Below are positions 12,076 through 25,378 of a stretch of 64,000 bases of DNA, one piece after another. The position numbers and the translations under genes are program-made. Position 1 is the first letter of the stretch. Every line of letters starts with the position of its first letter. This DNA is from Allodiplogaster sudhausi (lineage: Eukaryota > Nematoda > Chromadorea > Rhabditida > Diplogasteridae), in assembly GCA_945643635.1 (NCBI GenBank), contig CALZFC010000147.1, positions 112,501-176,500 of the forward strand. Reading direction: 5' to 3'. Under the pieces are notes generated by a model. That model worked only from the letters and a program-made list of their open reading frames with translations, was not told the DNA's origin and ran no database searches.

Positions 12076-12625
12076 CGCACAGGCAACGCGATTACTCTCT
12101 CATTTACCTGATATTGCAAGCACCAAAACTATCATCGTAAACAATTGCACACATATCTGATTGTGAGCAAAATGGTCGATCATCGCATACTCTTTCAAAA
12201 TTAGCCACTAATTGCGCGTATTATTGCTGTTTACTGGGGGAAAAACTATAGAGCAGAAAGTAGTATTACACTTCGCTAGTTCAACTCAAAACTGGAGGAT
12301 TTTCAGGACCGTCCATCTTTTCTGATGAAGCAAAATTACCAAAAGTCTCAATTTCGTTGGAGGAGAAAGAATATTCAAATAACAACTTTACTTTTTCTCT
12401 CGTTATTATGAGCACGCATAGTTTGTTTCGATGAATTAGACTCGCATCAAGTTTATTTACTTTAATTTAGCATTGGATTCAACTGTTCTAACGAATAAAA
12501 AAGAAATGTAGGGTAGTGCAGTAGTTTCAAACTACGAATAAAAACTAATGTGATTGTTTTTTGTTTTCTTTGTTTTAACATGTAATTGCTGCATACAATG
12601 TCTGGGAGTCCTTTCAGAGTCTCAG
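12076..12625. promoter_or_regulatory. Head-to-head spacer of PATL1 and MRPS22
   Basis: The two start codons point away from each other across about 550 bp, so this stretch must hold both promoters and 5' UTRs. The sequence is AT-rich, with no repeat block and no obvious TATA box I would defend. Confidence 0.45.
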
Positions 12626-15600
12626 ATGTTGAGCAGAAGGTGTACGCGGTTTGCTTACGCACTACCGGGATCGTCCAGTTCCATTCATTCCTTTCATGCT
12701 CACAACTCTTCCGCGTTCATAAATCGTGCAAGGTGTGTTTTATTTGTTTTAGTTTGTTCTCGTTCTATGAAATTTAACTTTATAGGGCTGATGCGGACTC
12801 GTCTCTTTCTTCAACCCAGTCGAAAATTGATGTTGAGCGTCTCTTTACTGATGATGGTGTTCAACGACTGCTTGCAGACCTCACCGGCTTGGATCTTGAA
12901 AATAAGGTTAAGTTTTTTTTTTTAAATATATTTTTTATTCCTTTAATGTATTTTGTGGTTACATGTAAGTCGTTGTCTTGTATTGGATCCTTGCAGAAGA
13001 AAAATGCTTCTTTCTATTGTTCTTTTTGGTGAACGTAATTGGGCAATTTCATGGTTGATGGTCCTTCATATATATTAGAACTCTGATTTCCACCTGAAGC
13101 CTCTTATCACCCTCTTAAAAATCGTCGCACTCGCTACCTTTTCCCCTCTTCTTGTATCCTTCCTACGTGCGCAGAGCCTCTAGTAAGCTCCCTTAATTGG
13201 TTCTTTTTCTTTGTTTAGGTGTTCAAGCCTCGTCGCACGAGTGCGCAGCAGAGATCACACTACGCTCTCATGACTGACGAACGGCTCGAAAAGGTGCTTC
13301 TTTTATTATTTCATTTTATTCAAGGGGTTCTGTATCGAGGCCTCGTCGTCGTTGTGGTAGGAGTGCATGATGACACAATAAACTGTGTTTCAACAAGCGC
13401 GACTCGAATAACATGACAAGGTTTATTACTGGTAAATTAATTAAAAAGAAGAATTAATACTGATAAGATGAGACTGAGAAGAAGCTTTAGCAAATGAAGC
13501 TAAAGGAGAAGCTGAAAAAATGAGAAGCGAGACTAAAAACTATTGGCCTTTAGTACGGCCAAAAACAGAGAAGAAGAAGGGGCGCACCCGCACCGGGGTT
13601 AACGCTAGGAAGCAAGTAAAAAAAGGTGAGAAAAAGCAAGAGGGAGAGGTGACAAAACAACGAGGCTATCAATCAATGGAAGAAAGCCGGGCCTCTTGCA
13701 TGACCTGACCAGGTCAACCCGAGAAAGAATAAGAATAAGAGATAGAGAGAGAGTATTAAGAGAAGCAGAGACCGAGCGAGGAGAGAAATGCTAACTCGCT
13801 CTGGTCACACTAACACTATACAGTAGTAACGACACTAAATTACTAGGTCAACACACAAAAAACACAGAGGAAAAGAAATTGCAAATCTAGATTTGCAACA
13901 CTGGGGGCCTACAAAGAAAAAAGGAAAAGCAAAGAGAAGGGGGAAAGGGGAAAGAAATGGGGAACCAGGCTTGTCGAGGGCTGTTGAGCTGCTTGTCCTT
14001 GATTGGCCCGGGAACGCTCGCATCTGCTGCTCGCTGCTGGTTCCGACTGCTTACTCGACGACGGCTTAACTGATTCTCTTCTTGCTTAGCTGATCGATTC
14101 GCGAAAAACTATTACGAGGCGGATACGAATGAAGGCAGCCAGGGCGACAAGACTTGAATCATGAGAGGAATGAGGTGCGCATCGCGAAAGAAGATGAGAC
14201 TGGCCACGAGTCTTGGGGGTGGGAAAGAAAGAGGTACGGACAACGAAGTCTTTTCTCGTGGCCTTGGTCTCTGTGAGAAAGCAAGAACAGCTGCTCGGAA
14301 ATGGTTCCTTCTCATGTCAATCTTGCCACTGCTGAGCATTCGCGACTCGTCATTAAAGTACGGTAACAGGTACGGTGGAGTACAGTATACAGCCAGAAGA
14401 AAATTGAAGTAATCGTAGTCGTAGAAAATGATGAATATATAGAATTCGATGAATACAAAAGTAGAGATGTAGATGGAAAAAATCACTGGAAAAGCTCTGT
14501 TCCAGTGACAGGTTCTTTGCTCTAATCAAACTTCTTGCATTGTCACAATCTCTTATAATTAAAGAAGTATTGAAGACGATTGATCGGATGCGAGATGAAG
14601 CACGTCGATTCCTGCAGCCAGTTCCGATTAAAGAGCCGCGGGTTGAAACGGTCCGAATTCTTAGCAAAGACGCTGAAATTGCTGGCTTTGATCAGTCGAA
14701 GTTTATCTTCACTGACATCACTTTCGACGCCACTGATCAGGTTATTTATATTTTGGGAACTTACTATTTTTTCATTGTTTTCCGGTTCAATCTTTTTTCG
14801 CTTTTCCTTTTTCTTCTTATTCACCCTATTAGACATTGTCTTTGGACTAATATCTCATCCGTTTCTTTTTACCTGACAATATCTCTCTTTTATGTAAATT
14901 TTTTGAATAGGTGTTTTTCTTAGATCACTATTTTAAGCCGTGTTCTTTATGTTGTTCGGTGATAGTTGTTGGTTCCGAGTCTACAGAATACATTGACATG
15001 AGCGGTAGTTAAGGACCGAACTGTTGTGGTGCGCGAGGTGGACGGGACACTGCGAACTGCCACTCCCGAAGAACACGACCGCATGAACCGAGTGTATTAC
15101 GAGAAGCCGAATCGGCCTGTCAATCCTCCTCCTCTCTTCTCTCATCCTTATCTGCAAGTTAGTGTCATTATTTTGTTTTTAAGAGATAAAGATAAGATGA
15201 GTCTACTTTGAGAATGCGCTTGATCGAAACGAGCATGAGTTCGTAATGGATTGGGCGTGCTGGTTCTATGAACCAGATGATCCCGCATTTATTAAGGTCA
15301 GACTTCTTTTTTCGTACTTGTGAAGTAGAATATAACATTAAGCTCTCTCGTACGGTCTTCGATCGAATAGTTGAAGAGGGGAAACTGGATGTTCTTCATT
15401 CGACTCGTCATTTTGCTACGCTGTGCTTCTATCTTTCGTTGAATGGGAACATCCCTCCTCTTCTCAATTTCTTCGGTGGTCAGGGGCGGTAGGTTGAATG
15501 ATTTGTGCAGAGAACTGTCAAAGTATCATGAATGGTTTCTATTCGCCAGCGTTTCGGAGGCAGCGAATCTGATTCGTCTGCAGAAGACTCTTCATCCTGA

Positions 15601-15841
15601 TTGGCGCGTCGCCATTACTTCAGCGGATTCTGATGATAAGATTTGTGATGACTTCATCAGGTTGGGGACGAGATTCATCGGATAGCGTAATCTAATAGTC
15701 TCATTTAGGCAAAACGAACGTCTTCGCCCTCAGCTTCCGGCTCTCATTCACTTCTTGAAAAGCGGAGAAACTTCCAATGCTTCGCACCAGTCAACTAAAG
15801 CGGGAAATCGGCGACCTCGTTTTGGGGCACGTGGCTTTTAA
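12626..15841 (+). CDS. MRPS22: Mitochondrial ribosomal protein S22 (mS22)
   Basis: MRPS22 is a metazoan-specific component of the small subunit of the mitochondrial ribosome. Exon 1 (12626-12732) encodes an Arg/Ser-rich presequence starting MLSRRCTRFAYALPG. Exon 2 (12786-12906) gives GVQRLLADLTGLDLENK, like the human QDLLTRITGLD block. Exon 3 (13219-13293) ends YALMTDERLEK. Later exons give KFIFTDITFDATDQ, DRTVVVREVDGTLRTATPEE, EFVMDWACWFYEPDDPAFIK and the signature DVLHSTRHFATL, then LIRLQKTLHPD, all collinear with human MRPS22. The stop is at 15,839-15,841 after a basic tail. Intron 15438-15510 (73 nt) resolves an apparent frame break. The junction after DERLEK (intron starting 13294) is not resolved. 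Confidence 0.85.
13294..14560. other. Long intron of MRPS22 with unexplained insert
   Basis: This intron is more than ten times longer than most others in the gene. It contains no protein-like frame on either strand and no terminal repeats I could pair. No AG in phase with the upstream donor directly precedes the homologous restart VLKTIDRMRDEA, so either the acceptor is further upstream (for example at 14,494) or the junction has changed. An old insertion is the simplest idea. Confidence 0.45.
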
Positions 15842-15956
15842 GCATTATTAAATTACTTAGAACCCCTTTGGCATTATTTTCTCTTACATACATTTCCAGA
15901 ACTCGGTTAATTAACTTATAGTGGATCTGTTGTAATAGATTCGCTATTGCAGGAGC

Positions 15957-16153
15957 GCGAAGGTAGACAACAGAGTTTGGAGTCTCTGCGCGGGCCAGGA
16001 GGTCCTCTCGGAGCCATGAGTGCGGAGTATCCGGTAAAAGTGGCAATAGCAGGGGAGGAAGAGACAGTCCAGCAGAGACCGCGCAGACCGCGGGGAGATA
16101 TTCGATTCAAATCCAGGAAGGATCCACTGTCGAAACCTGATAAATCCGAATGA
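15957..16153 (+). CDS. Candidate small exon or small ORF between MRPS22 and ALG9
   Basis: An acceptor-like TTGCAG precedes an open frame that ends at a TGA at 16,151-16,153. It includes an ATG at 16,016 that would give 45 residues starting MSAEYPVKVAIAGEEE and ending KDPLSKPDKSE. The protein would be basic in its second half (RPRRPRGDIRFKSRKD). It could be a separate small gene, a 3' exon or chance. I do not recognise it. Confidence 0.25.
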
Positions 16154-16375
16154 TCCCATCGTTTCATTCCTTGGATTAGGACGTTGTTTTGTTTGCTTTT
16201 TTTTATTTTTCAAATCTACCGACTTTGTTGCACTAGAGTGTCATATAATGTAGTTAAAACATAAAAATGAGCCGAGGTGAAGCTATGAAATGTATCCGTT
16301 CGAAACGGTTTAAAGATATTTAATATATGTTAATGTTGTTTGGGATTAAAGAAGAGGGTGATTGCGAAGAGGGGG

Positions 16376-19300
16376 ATGGGAGGCCGTGGGAAGCTCTCGC
16401 TCCTCCGCCGCTCCACCGCCAGACTGCGACGTCCTTCTCCCACTCATCACAATGCTTCTTCTTCACCATCCTCGCCGCTTCCTTCGTCTGGACTTTCCTT
16501 CCATCGAAAAGGAGATGATGATGAGGCGGAGATGGCGAAGGGGAAGCTCTTCGTTCCTCGCGCTGACATGGACACGGATTGGCAGCCAACTAATGGAGCG
16601 ATTCTAAAGGTATGCGGTGGAGACTAGCTTATCGTTTTTATATTGTTATTTTTTAGTTGCTGTTCTCTCTACGATTATCAGCTGCTTTGTGGAGTGGAGT
16701 TTCTGATTGTGATGAAGTGTACAATTACTGGGAGCCTCTCCATCTTCTTGTTTATGGATTCGGCTTCCAAACATGGGAGTATTCTCCTTTGTACGCCATT
16801 CGGTTAGAATGAGAATCCTTTCAATTGACGTTCTTTCTGGATCCTGGCATAGAATTGACTCCGTTGAGGTCGTGGTTTTACGTGGTGATTCATTCTTGGC
16901 CTGCTTCGATTCTTCACTCTCTTCTGCCTCCATCCAAGATTGCCGTCTTTGTTACTCTCCGCTGCACAATCGCTCTCTTCACTATTTTCTCCGATTTCTG
17001 CCTATATAAGGTTTAGAAGATTTTCTTAACAAAAGCTTTAGAACCAATTGTTGCCTCCTGAATTGTACACAAAAGTAATGAAGTGCAGGCCGTCTGCCAC
17101 CGTCTTGGCACTTCAATCGGTCGTTTCTACGTGGTTCTATCCATGCTGAGTGCTGGGATGTTCATTTCAAGGTCCTTTCGGTCAGTTGTGTCAGCTGAAG
17201 AACTCTTGCTTTCTTTAGTGCTGCTTTTCTCCCTTCTTCTTTCGCGATGTCGTGCTCTTCTCTGGCTATGGCTGCTCTGATCTTCGACAAAATGTACGCC
17301 AATTCTTGCATCCTACTTTATTGCAATTGTCTCTTATCCGCTCAACTATTCAGAACTGCTCCTTTGTAGATTCCTCTCAGTGTTGGGAATCGCTTGCTCG
17401 TCTCTGCTGGGCTGGCCCTTTGCTGCCCTTCTCGGTGTTCCTACCGTAAGTCAAGCTTTACTCACAGTCACTTATCTTACTACTAATAGTACTGTAGATG
17501 GGTAATGCAAAAATTGTATCTTTGAGGTTGTTAGAGGCTATCAAATGGTTCTGATTAGTTTTGGAATTAACTGTTATGTTCTCTGGCAATGATTCCCTGT
17601 CATTGGTTCTCTCCCTCTCACAACGATCTTTCTCGCGCTCTCCCGTGAATAGTATATAAGGCAGTCGGATTATCAGCAGAGCGGTCGTCTTATTGACCTC
17701 TTCTGGTGCTCAACGCAACCCCATCCCTCCCTATACACCATTTACTCTTTATTAATAAGCCTCAAACCACTTCGTATATACGTGCCTTTGTAAAAATTTG
17801 CTTTTTTGCAGGTTGTGAAGGCAGTGTTCGTGCGTGGTCTCCCTTCTCTCTTCATCTTGTACTCTCTCTTGTCTCTTCTCATTGTGGGAATGCCTCTTCT
17901 CTTTGTCGATACATGGTATTTCGGCAAGCGAGTTTTCGTCAGTATCTCCGACATTTTTTCTTAATAATTGTTCTTATGGTAGTATTCTCATCAAGTTAGC
18001 TCTTCCTGCTTTGTTTTTCACACCGTTAGCAAAAAATGTAATAACCATGTTTTATTGGTATGGATTTAAGGCTCCATTGGACATTATTATGTACAACATC
18101 TTTTCTTCACACGGCCCGGATTTGTATGGAGTTGAGCCGCTATCGTACTACCTGAAGGTTTTTTTTTAGAAAGCTGTACAGTAACTTCTTCGCTTTCCTT
18201 TTGTTGTCATTGACATAATTTTTGAAGGAATGTTTTAGAATATTGCCTTAAACTGGAATATTGCTGGAATGTTGGCTCCTCTTTCCCTGCCGCTGGCAGT
18301 TCTCCTGCATAATCTCATCTTTCCTGCTTCTCCATCAACGTTCCGTTTCCTACGAATTCGTCAGTCTGGTTAACCTTTTTTCATCCAAGATATGGGGTTT
18401 TCTTTGCGTTTCAGCCCTATCGCGTTCTCTGTTCTCCCGGATGGAATGCCTGGCTCTGTTGTATCTCTCCGTTGTCCTTTGGCTTCTCGTCTTCTTCTCC
18501 CAGCCACACAAAGAAGAACGCTTCCTCTTCCCTGTGTACCCTCTGCTGGCCGTGCTGGCTGCAGTTTCCCTCGATTCCCTCCACCGTCTTTCCGCCCGAT
18601 TCTCTCTCCCTTCCTTCTCTTACTGGCTTCTCGGTCTATTCTGTCTCATCTCTGCCTCTCGCATCCTTTCTCTTCATCACAACTACAGCGGGGCAATCGA
18701 TGTCAGTATTTCACAGTAACCCTTCCTCTCTTGAGACATTAACAGCTTTAGGTGTACAAATCGTTGAACGAACACTTAGCAGATGCTCAGAACGAGTTGG
18801 ATTTCTCCGTTCGAAATGTACGATTTTGTAATTAGTATGAGTTGTGCATTAGATGATTCAAGAGTGAAATGAGTGCAGGATCCCCTTTCGATCTGCGTCG
18901 GCAAAGAATGGCATCGATTCCCTTCGAGCTTCTTCATTCCTTCCATTGTGCACGACAAAAGGCGGAATAAGGTTGCATCTCAAGAATTGCTATTTATTTT
19001 GTATATTATTTTTAAGTTTTTGAAGAAAAAAATACTTCTCTAACTGATGGAAACTTTCAGCGTCATGTTCGGCTTCGTTTCCTGCAGAGCGAATTCAAAG
19101 GGCTCCTTCCGAAGTACTTTGCTCAAGGCAAACTTCCAGAAGTATTGATGCCATGCTTTTTTTATGTGTATTTTTATTTCCTCGTTCTTTTTAATGCCTT
19201 CAAAGTTTTTTTTTCAGATTACCAGGACAATTCCTAGTGAAATGAACGATTTGAACCAAGAAGAACCCTCCAGGTTATTCTAGCTTCTTTATATTCATTC

Positions 19301-19686
19301 GCTCTATATTCAGCCTTTAGATATGTCCCGGTTGAGTCTTGTGATTACATCATCGACCTGGAGACGAAACACACAACTGAACTTGAACCTGACTACGGAA
19401 AGAAATATGTTTGTTTTCTTCTTTTATGATCAATTGCAAGCAAATGTTGATGTGCTCTCGACTTAAACGAAGAATAAATTTGTAGGGTGAAGACCTTCGT
19501 GTTCTTTCCTCGCACCGTTTCCTCTTGGCTGGAGAATCTCATCCGCTGGCCCGCTCGTTCTTCATCCCTTGGCTGTCCGATTCCTTCTGTTCCTTCGGCC
19601 ACTTTCATCTCCTTCAGAGAATCTCTCCGACCGTCCGAACAGATCCTCGGAATCTTTCGTATTTCGATCTACCGCCAGATTCTTAA
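16376..19686 (+). CDS. ALG9: ALG9, dolichol-P-mannose alpha-1,2-mannosyltransferase
   Basis: ALG9 adds the seventh and ninth mannoses to the lipid-linked oligosaccharide in the ER lumen (GT22 family, multi-pass membrane protein). The sequence shows the luminal catalytic loop SDCDEVYNYWEPLHLLVYGF, then GFQTWEYSPLYAIRSW, then HSWPASILHSLLPPSKIAVF. Later come LNIILYNIF-like APLDIIMYNIFSSHGPDLYG and the GT22 signature HKEERFLFPVYPL. The C-terminal part has VCVGKEWHRFPSSFF-like ICVGKEWHRFPSSFFIP and ends in LSYFDLPPDS with TAA at 19,684. Two starts are possible: ATG 16,376 (basic 52-residue extension) or ATG 16,532 (MAKGKLFVPRADMDTDW). Introns of 44-60 nt join in phase; one is about 370 nt. Confidence 0.87.
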
Positions 19687-20138
19687 GATATTTCCAGTTT
19701 TTCTTGTTTAAATAGGACAACGATAGAAGCCATAGTAGGGCCAATTCGTCTTTACTGTACTGCGCTCTCTAGTTCTTTTTAGTCTGTATGCTTTCCTTAC
19801 TATCGTTTCCATTGTTGCGGGTACATGCTGAAATGTAATTTTAAATATTACTCTTTGGCCACCATTCGCTTGACACTTGAAATCTAGCTCATTTTACAAT
19901 GTGACGTTACTTTCGGAAAAAATTTTTTCTAGGAAAGTGACATACTGATTTTTTTCGGGTTTTTAAGCCAATTAATTTTTCTGTGGTATTTTCTCTGTAC
20001 ATTTACATCCAGTTTTCTTTATGTCTGTCGATAAATTATTACGACTACGTGAACGGGAGAGTACTGCCATTGTTGCATCAATCTTGATATCCCAACTGAG
20101 ACCGAGGCCACCATCTCACTGTACTCATTTGTATGTAG

Positions 20139-23100
20139 ATGCCAGATGAAAGGGAGAGAGAAGAGGCGAATAGGGAGTCGGAGGCATCAACAACAGCTGT
20201 AGTGGAGTCGGCCTGTTCATCTCAGACTGAGATGGAGTTGTCGAAGAAAGTGATGGTGGCTGCAGCGGGGCTCGTCAGGGCTGCTAATGCTTTGCCCAGG
20301 AGGGGAGACGACTACGAACTCTGCGCCTCCTTCTCCACTTTCAACCAGTTCATCCAGCAGCAGGAATCACGAGTCAATGCATTGTAAGTCGCTAACAGTT
20401 ATTGCTATTGTCCTATCAACCTGAGTGAAGTTGCCATTTACGGTACTTGAAGAATTTCCCGAGTACTAACAACGTCTGGCAGTCGTCAGAGGATTCCTCG
20501 ATTTTCCAAAGACGAAGACTCGTTCTTCGGTCGAATTGTTGATGCTAATGACGCGTTGGTAGAACGGGCGGTGAGTGTTTTTCCTTCCACAGCAAAGAAT
20601 AGAAGAAGGGAGAAAGAGATGTTTAAGGGAATTGTGCTGGACGAGTTCGAGCGTTCATCTCGAAGTGCGCGAGTGGAAGTTCCTCGTGCTGTCATCGAAG
20701 CAGAGAGCACTCGGCGGAGTGCAGCAGATGGCGGTTCGTTCTTTCTCTTTTCCTTTCTTCTCGTTCTTATCTTCCCTTCCATACTTTTCTTTCTCTGGCT
20801 ACTGTAACCCTTTCAGTTGTTATAAGTCGCGCGGATTTGACGGGTTTCAAGATACCTCTTGCTGCTTTCGCTGCTGCTCAAATTCAAAAATCGTCGAAAA
20901 GAGAGGGGCGTGTGGTAAGCCTAGTATTCTTATTGTGATGGATGCTTCTCGCTGCTTCACACTGATCTTTGCGCGAATACTCTGTGTCGTGCTATCATTG
21001 TTTCTCTTTCAAGTCTCTCTTTCATTCCAGGTTGCTGGAATTGCAAAGCCTCAGAAGACGTATGGATTCGACTCTTCCATTGACAACTCGAATGGCGAGT
21101 TTACTCCGAATGTCGCGAAGAAGCACCATTCTATGGAGAGAAGACGACATGAAGGCCTTGTCTTGAGAGAGGAAGACAATGCTGATGGGTACTCCTTTGT
21201 TAAATTGAACTCATCGCTCGAGTTCTCCTTCTGCTTGCAGGCCTGGACGGCAGTGGGAATCGGATGAGGCTGGAGAGTGTCATCCGTACGCCTATGAACT
21301 CGACCACTTTGAAGTCCCCGAGCCTCAGTTAAAGTCGACTGAACCCAAAGTTCGTTTTGTCTACTGTATTTTATTAAGCTGTTTAATATGTTGTTCCTTC
21401 AGATGTTTAAACCACTGGAACAGACGGAGTTGACAATGGTAGAAACAGAAGAAGATCTGGTAGCACTCATCTCCAAACTAAACGCAGTCACTGAGTTCGC
21501 CGTAGACCTTGAAGTCTGTTCTTTTTGTGCCTTTGCTTGCTTTTTTATTGAATGAGCCTTTCTTCCCGTCCAACTTGGTTCCATTCCAGGCTCACATGAT
21601 TCGTTCCTTCCAAGGCTTCATTTGCTCGACCCGCGAAGTGGACTACATCATTGACCCCTTTCCTCTGTGGAAGAGCATGCATCTGCTGAATGAGCCTTTC
21701 TCTGACCCTAACATTCTCAAGGTGTGCTGCTTTCTTCATTCATCTTCCTCGTCCACTTTCTCTTCCTAGGTATTCCATGGTGGTGACTCCGACGTTCTTT
21801 GGCTTCAACGTGATTTCAACATCTTTGTTAGGAATCTCTTTGACACAGGTACCTTTTTCTTGTTTAAAGGGATCAAGTCGATCTCAAAAAATCCTTTGCT
21901 CACAATCAGGCCGAGCAATGAGAAGAACCAACTTCGGGAAATTTTCGTTGGCTCATCTTGTACACCACTACGCTGGGGTCACTCTTAAGAAGGAATACCA
22001 ACTCGCAGACTGGAGGATACGGTAGCTTTGAAGTCTTTAAGAGAGAGAAGAGAGAGAGAGGGAGGGAGGGATTCAGAAGAAGGAGGGCATTGATTGATCA
22101 GCCCGCTGCCCGTGGATTACATTGAATACGCGCGAGGAGACTCGCACTTCCTCTTGTTCTGCTATGATCGACTGAGAGAGCAGCTGCTGGCGGAAGGAAA
22201 CGAACAGAAGAATCTTCTCAGCGCTGTGTACCAGGACGGAGTCACTTTGTGCAAGAGAGTCAGTATTTTATCTTCAATTTCATCGCTCGTTGCTCTCTTT
22301 CTCTCTCCTTCTCCCTCACTCTCCCTCCTTTTCCCTCTTCCTCTCCCGTAGATTTACGAGAAACCCCAGTTCGACCCGAGTGGCTATCGCTCACTCATTG
22401 GCACGCGTCGCAGCTTCAACAAGTAGGCGAATGTTATATTGTAGTGGTGGTTTGGTGAAGAAGGCCGATTGCAGCCGCCAGTTGTATGCTCTGAGCCAGT
22501 TGTGGAAGTGGCGAGATTCGGTTGCTCGCGCGGAAGACGAGAGCTATTCCTTCGTGCTACCCAACCATATGATGCTACACATTGCCGAGGTATTCTCCGC
22601 TTCCAGGCACCATTCTTACTCTTATTCCTGCTGGCCTTTGCTTAAAAATGCTTAAAACAATTTACATTCTATTTCATTTAAATGAATAAAAAAGCAAGTT
22701 TTGCAGGCATTTCCTCGAGAGATGCAAGCCATAATTGCGTGCTGCTCTCCAGTGCCAGTTCTTGTTAAACAGAACTTGCTTCAGATTCACAAGTTAGTAC
22801 ATTCAATGGTCATGCTTGTGAGAGGTAACCTTATGATTGACAGGATAATGTACGCTGCCCGTGATCGTCCCCTCGAGGCAGTGGTCACCGACAATTCTCG
22901 GCCGGGGGCGGAGTCAGGGGGAGGAGAGGGGCGGAGTCTATTCGAGTCCATGGTGGATGAAGCAAATCGAATGAGTCAACTCAAGGCAATGCTCACATCT
23001 CATCTCGACTTTTCCCACTGTCGATTTGATGAGAACATTGGAAGCGAACTTGGAAGAGAAAGAAGCGAGGAGACTCTGGCCACCGCTTTGCGTTCGACAA

Positions 23101-24155
23101 CATCCTTTCATTTCGCATTTCTCCAACTAGGGCCGTAAACCGCATGGATTATTGCAGATATAGTGAAGAAGGATTCGAAGAGCACTCTTGTTAGTGTCAT
23201 GGCAAATCTGGAGGAAGAAGAGGAGAAATTGCAACGAGAAGAAGAAGCTGTACAAGAGATTCTGAAGATTTTGGAAGAATGGGCAACTCCCCATGAGCGA
23301 TATGAGATTGCAGTTGCAGAGAATGAAAAGAGAAAAGTTTGTTTGTTTTTCTCTCTATTACGCTTTTTTACTCTTTGAATGCATTTATTAAGGAAGCGAA
23401 GAGGAAAGCAGAGGAAGAACAGAGAAAGGCCAGCGGCATTTTGGACGATGAGGGACGCAAGCTGTATTCCCACCATGATCCTGTCCTCTCGCGAAAGCCA
23501 CAACTTGCACAGGTTTTTTTTTCTTCTTCTTGGTAATGCAAAAAAGGAATGTAATGATTTTAGCTTTTGTGGCTGTATGAGAAGCATTTTACCAAGGAAA
23601 ATCACCTGTTTCTTTTTTTGTGCTGTCCTCGAGAACCGATGGCAATCTGGAAATATATGAAAGTGGCATTTGAATTCTTTAAGGAAGAAGTCAATGTGGA
23701 TGATATAAACCTGGGCGAAGAAGGAACTGGAAATAAGCGGAAGGCTCACGACGGGCCGCAATTCAACGAAGACCAGATAATGACTAAGAAGAAGTTGAAG
23801 CAGATGCAGAAGAGGGTCTTTTTTTCTCTTTTTAAGAATATACAGTTGCAAGAACTTTCTTAAATCTAATCCATACCGTTCCGCACAAATGCTTTTTATA
23901 ATATTCAGCTTTGAAACGGTTATTATTATTGTTTGGTTATAGAAACGTTCAGCCGCCGATATCTCTACCGAAGTGCCGGCTAAGAATGCAAGAAAAGAGG
24001 AACATGAGAGGAGTGCGAAGAGGAAGATTCAGGAGGCTGAAGATGGAGAAATTGAAGAGGAAGAAGAAGTTGCAGAGGTTGTCAACTACGCCCAGTACGA
24101 TGCGAGCAGCATATTCGGTCTGCTCTTCCTCCTTATTCTCTCCTCTTTCTCTCTC

Positions 24156-24227
<72 letters not shown>

Positions 24228-24447
24228 CTCTCTCTCTTTCCCCTTTGTCCCTTTTGAAACTGATTCCCATTTTGTTCTTTTAGACAATCTTCAGACGGAA
24301 CACGCAGCTCGTGCCTACAATCCCCACAGAGAAAGTGGTTTTCGAGGGAGAGGGCGAGGTCAGAAAAGAGGGCGAGGAGGCAGGGGAAGAGGCTCGCACT
24401 CACGAGCAAGAGGGGTGGCGCAGTCCTTCCGCCCACGCGGAAAGTAG
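20139..24447 (+). CDS. EXOSC10: EXOSC10 / RRP6, nuclear exosome 3'-5' exoribonuclease
   Basis: RRP6 is the distributive DEDD-Y exonuclease of the nuclear exosome. The N-terminal exon starts MPDEREREEANRESEASTTA at an ATG preceded by a 3'-splice-like TTTGTATGTAG. The PMC2NT-like region (LVRAANALPRRGDDYELCAS) comes first. The catalytic domain follows: motif I EFAVDLEAH, motif II VFHGGDSDVLWLQRDF, then YQLADWRIRPLP and motif III EYARGDSHFLL, so all acidic residues and the Tyr are present. The HRDC domain has LWKWRDSVARAEDESYSFVL then PNHMMLHIAE and IIACCSPVP. The C-terminal third is Lys/Glu-rich and ends in an Arg/Gly tail (RGRGRGQKRGRGGRGRG) with TAG at 24,445. The Arg/Gly tail is longer than in human EXOSC10. 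EXOSC5 begins 207 bp downstream. Confidence 0.88.
24140..24240. repeat. CT microsatellite in an EXOSC10 intron
   Basis: A near-pure (CT)n tract lies in the last intron of EXOSC10. Confidence 0.9.
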
Positions 24448-24653
24448 ATCTTCTGGATACCTCTTGGCATCTAAGAGCAGATTTGATTCATTATCTCCTT
24501 TCAGCTTCATTTTATTGTTTATGGACAATACATTTGTCAGTTGTTGGAATTGTTGTTAAACTTGTCAAAAAGGTGATAAAGAATGAGCACTTATAAATGT
24601 TAGAATTGCTACGAGACAGTGAGTCCTTCTGGAAGAATACTGTGGAAAGAGAA

Positions 24654-25326
24654 ATGAGTTCTCCCCTCGCATGGAGAGTTGTCAATGAGATGGCGATGAC
24701 TGGCCAGCAACGAGTGATGCGTGCGAATCTGGCATTCCTCAGCAGGGCGGATGGCTCGTGCTCCTTCTCTTCTGGCAAGGTTCTTTTTCCATTCGAGTTG
24801 TCATCTCTGCTGAGTACTCGAACAGACTGTTGTGTGGACATCGGTGAACGGGCCGGGAGATGTGCATTCTTCTCGCAAGCTGAACGAGCGAATGGCTATC
24901 GAGTGCTGTCTCAGACCAGCCAGCGGAGATGCAGACGCTGTGCCAGTTAGAAATTCTCATTTCTCTCACTTTTCTATTTCTACCGTTTCCCTCCCCCACT
25001 CCATTTATCTTTGCTGTGTTATCGTTACACTTCGTATTTCCTTCCTTTCCAATCTCTGTCTGTCTCTCTCCCTTTTAGTACAACAATCTTCTACAACGAG
25101 CCCTTGAACAGACCGTGAACACGAAGTTCTTCCCCCGCTCTTCCCTGCAGGTCTGTCCTTCCAGAAAAGTAGAGAGAGAGAAGAAGAATGCAAATGAGTG
25201 GGTTTTTGAGGTGACAGTGCATGAAGTACAGTCTGATGGCTCTCTCTGGGCAGCCGCCCTCTGCTCGGCTGGACTCGCTGTTCTAGACTCCGCCGTCCCA
25301 TGTTCTGCTCCCTTTTGCGGCGTCCA

Positions 25327-25378
<52 letters not shown>

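Noticed and set aside
15438..15510. An apparent 17- or 22-nt micro-intron in MRPS22
   Set aside because: A normal 73-nt intron (TTTC|GTTGAA...TGTGCAG) keeps frame and better matches the human protein length, giving FYL-SELSKYHEW.
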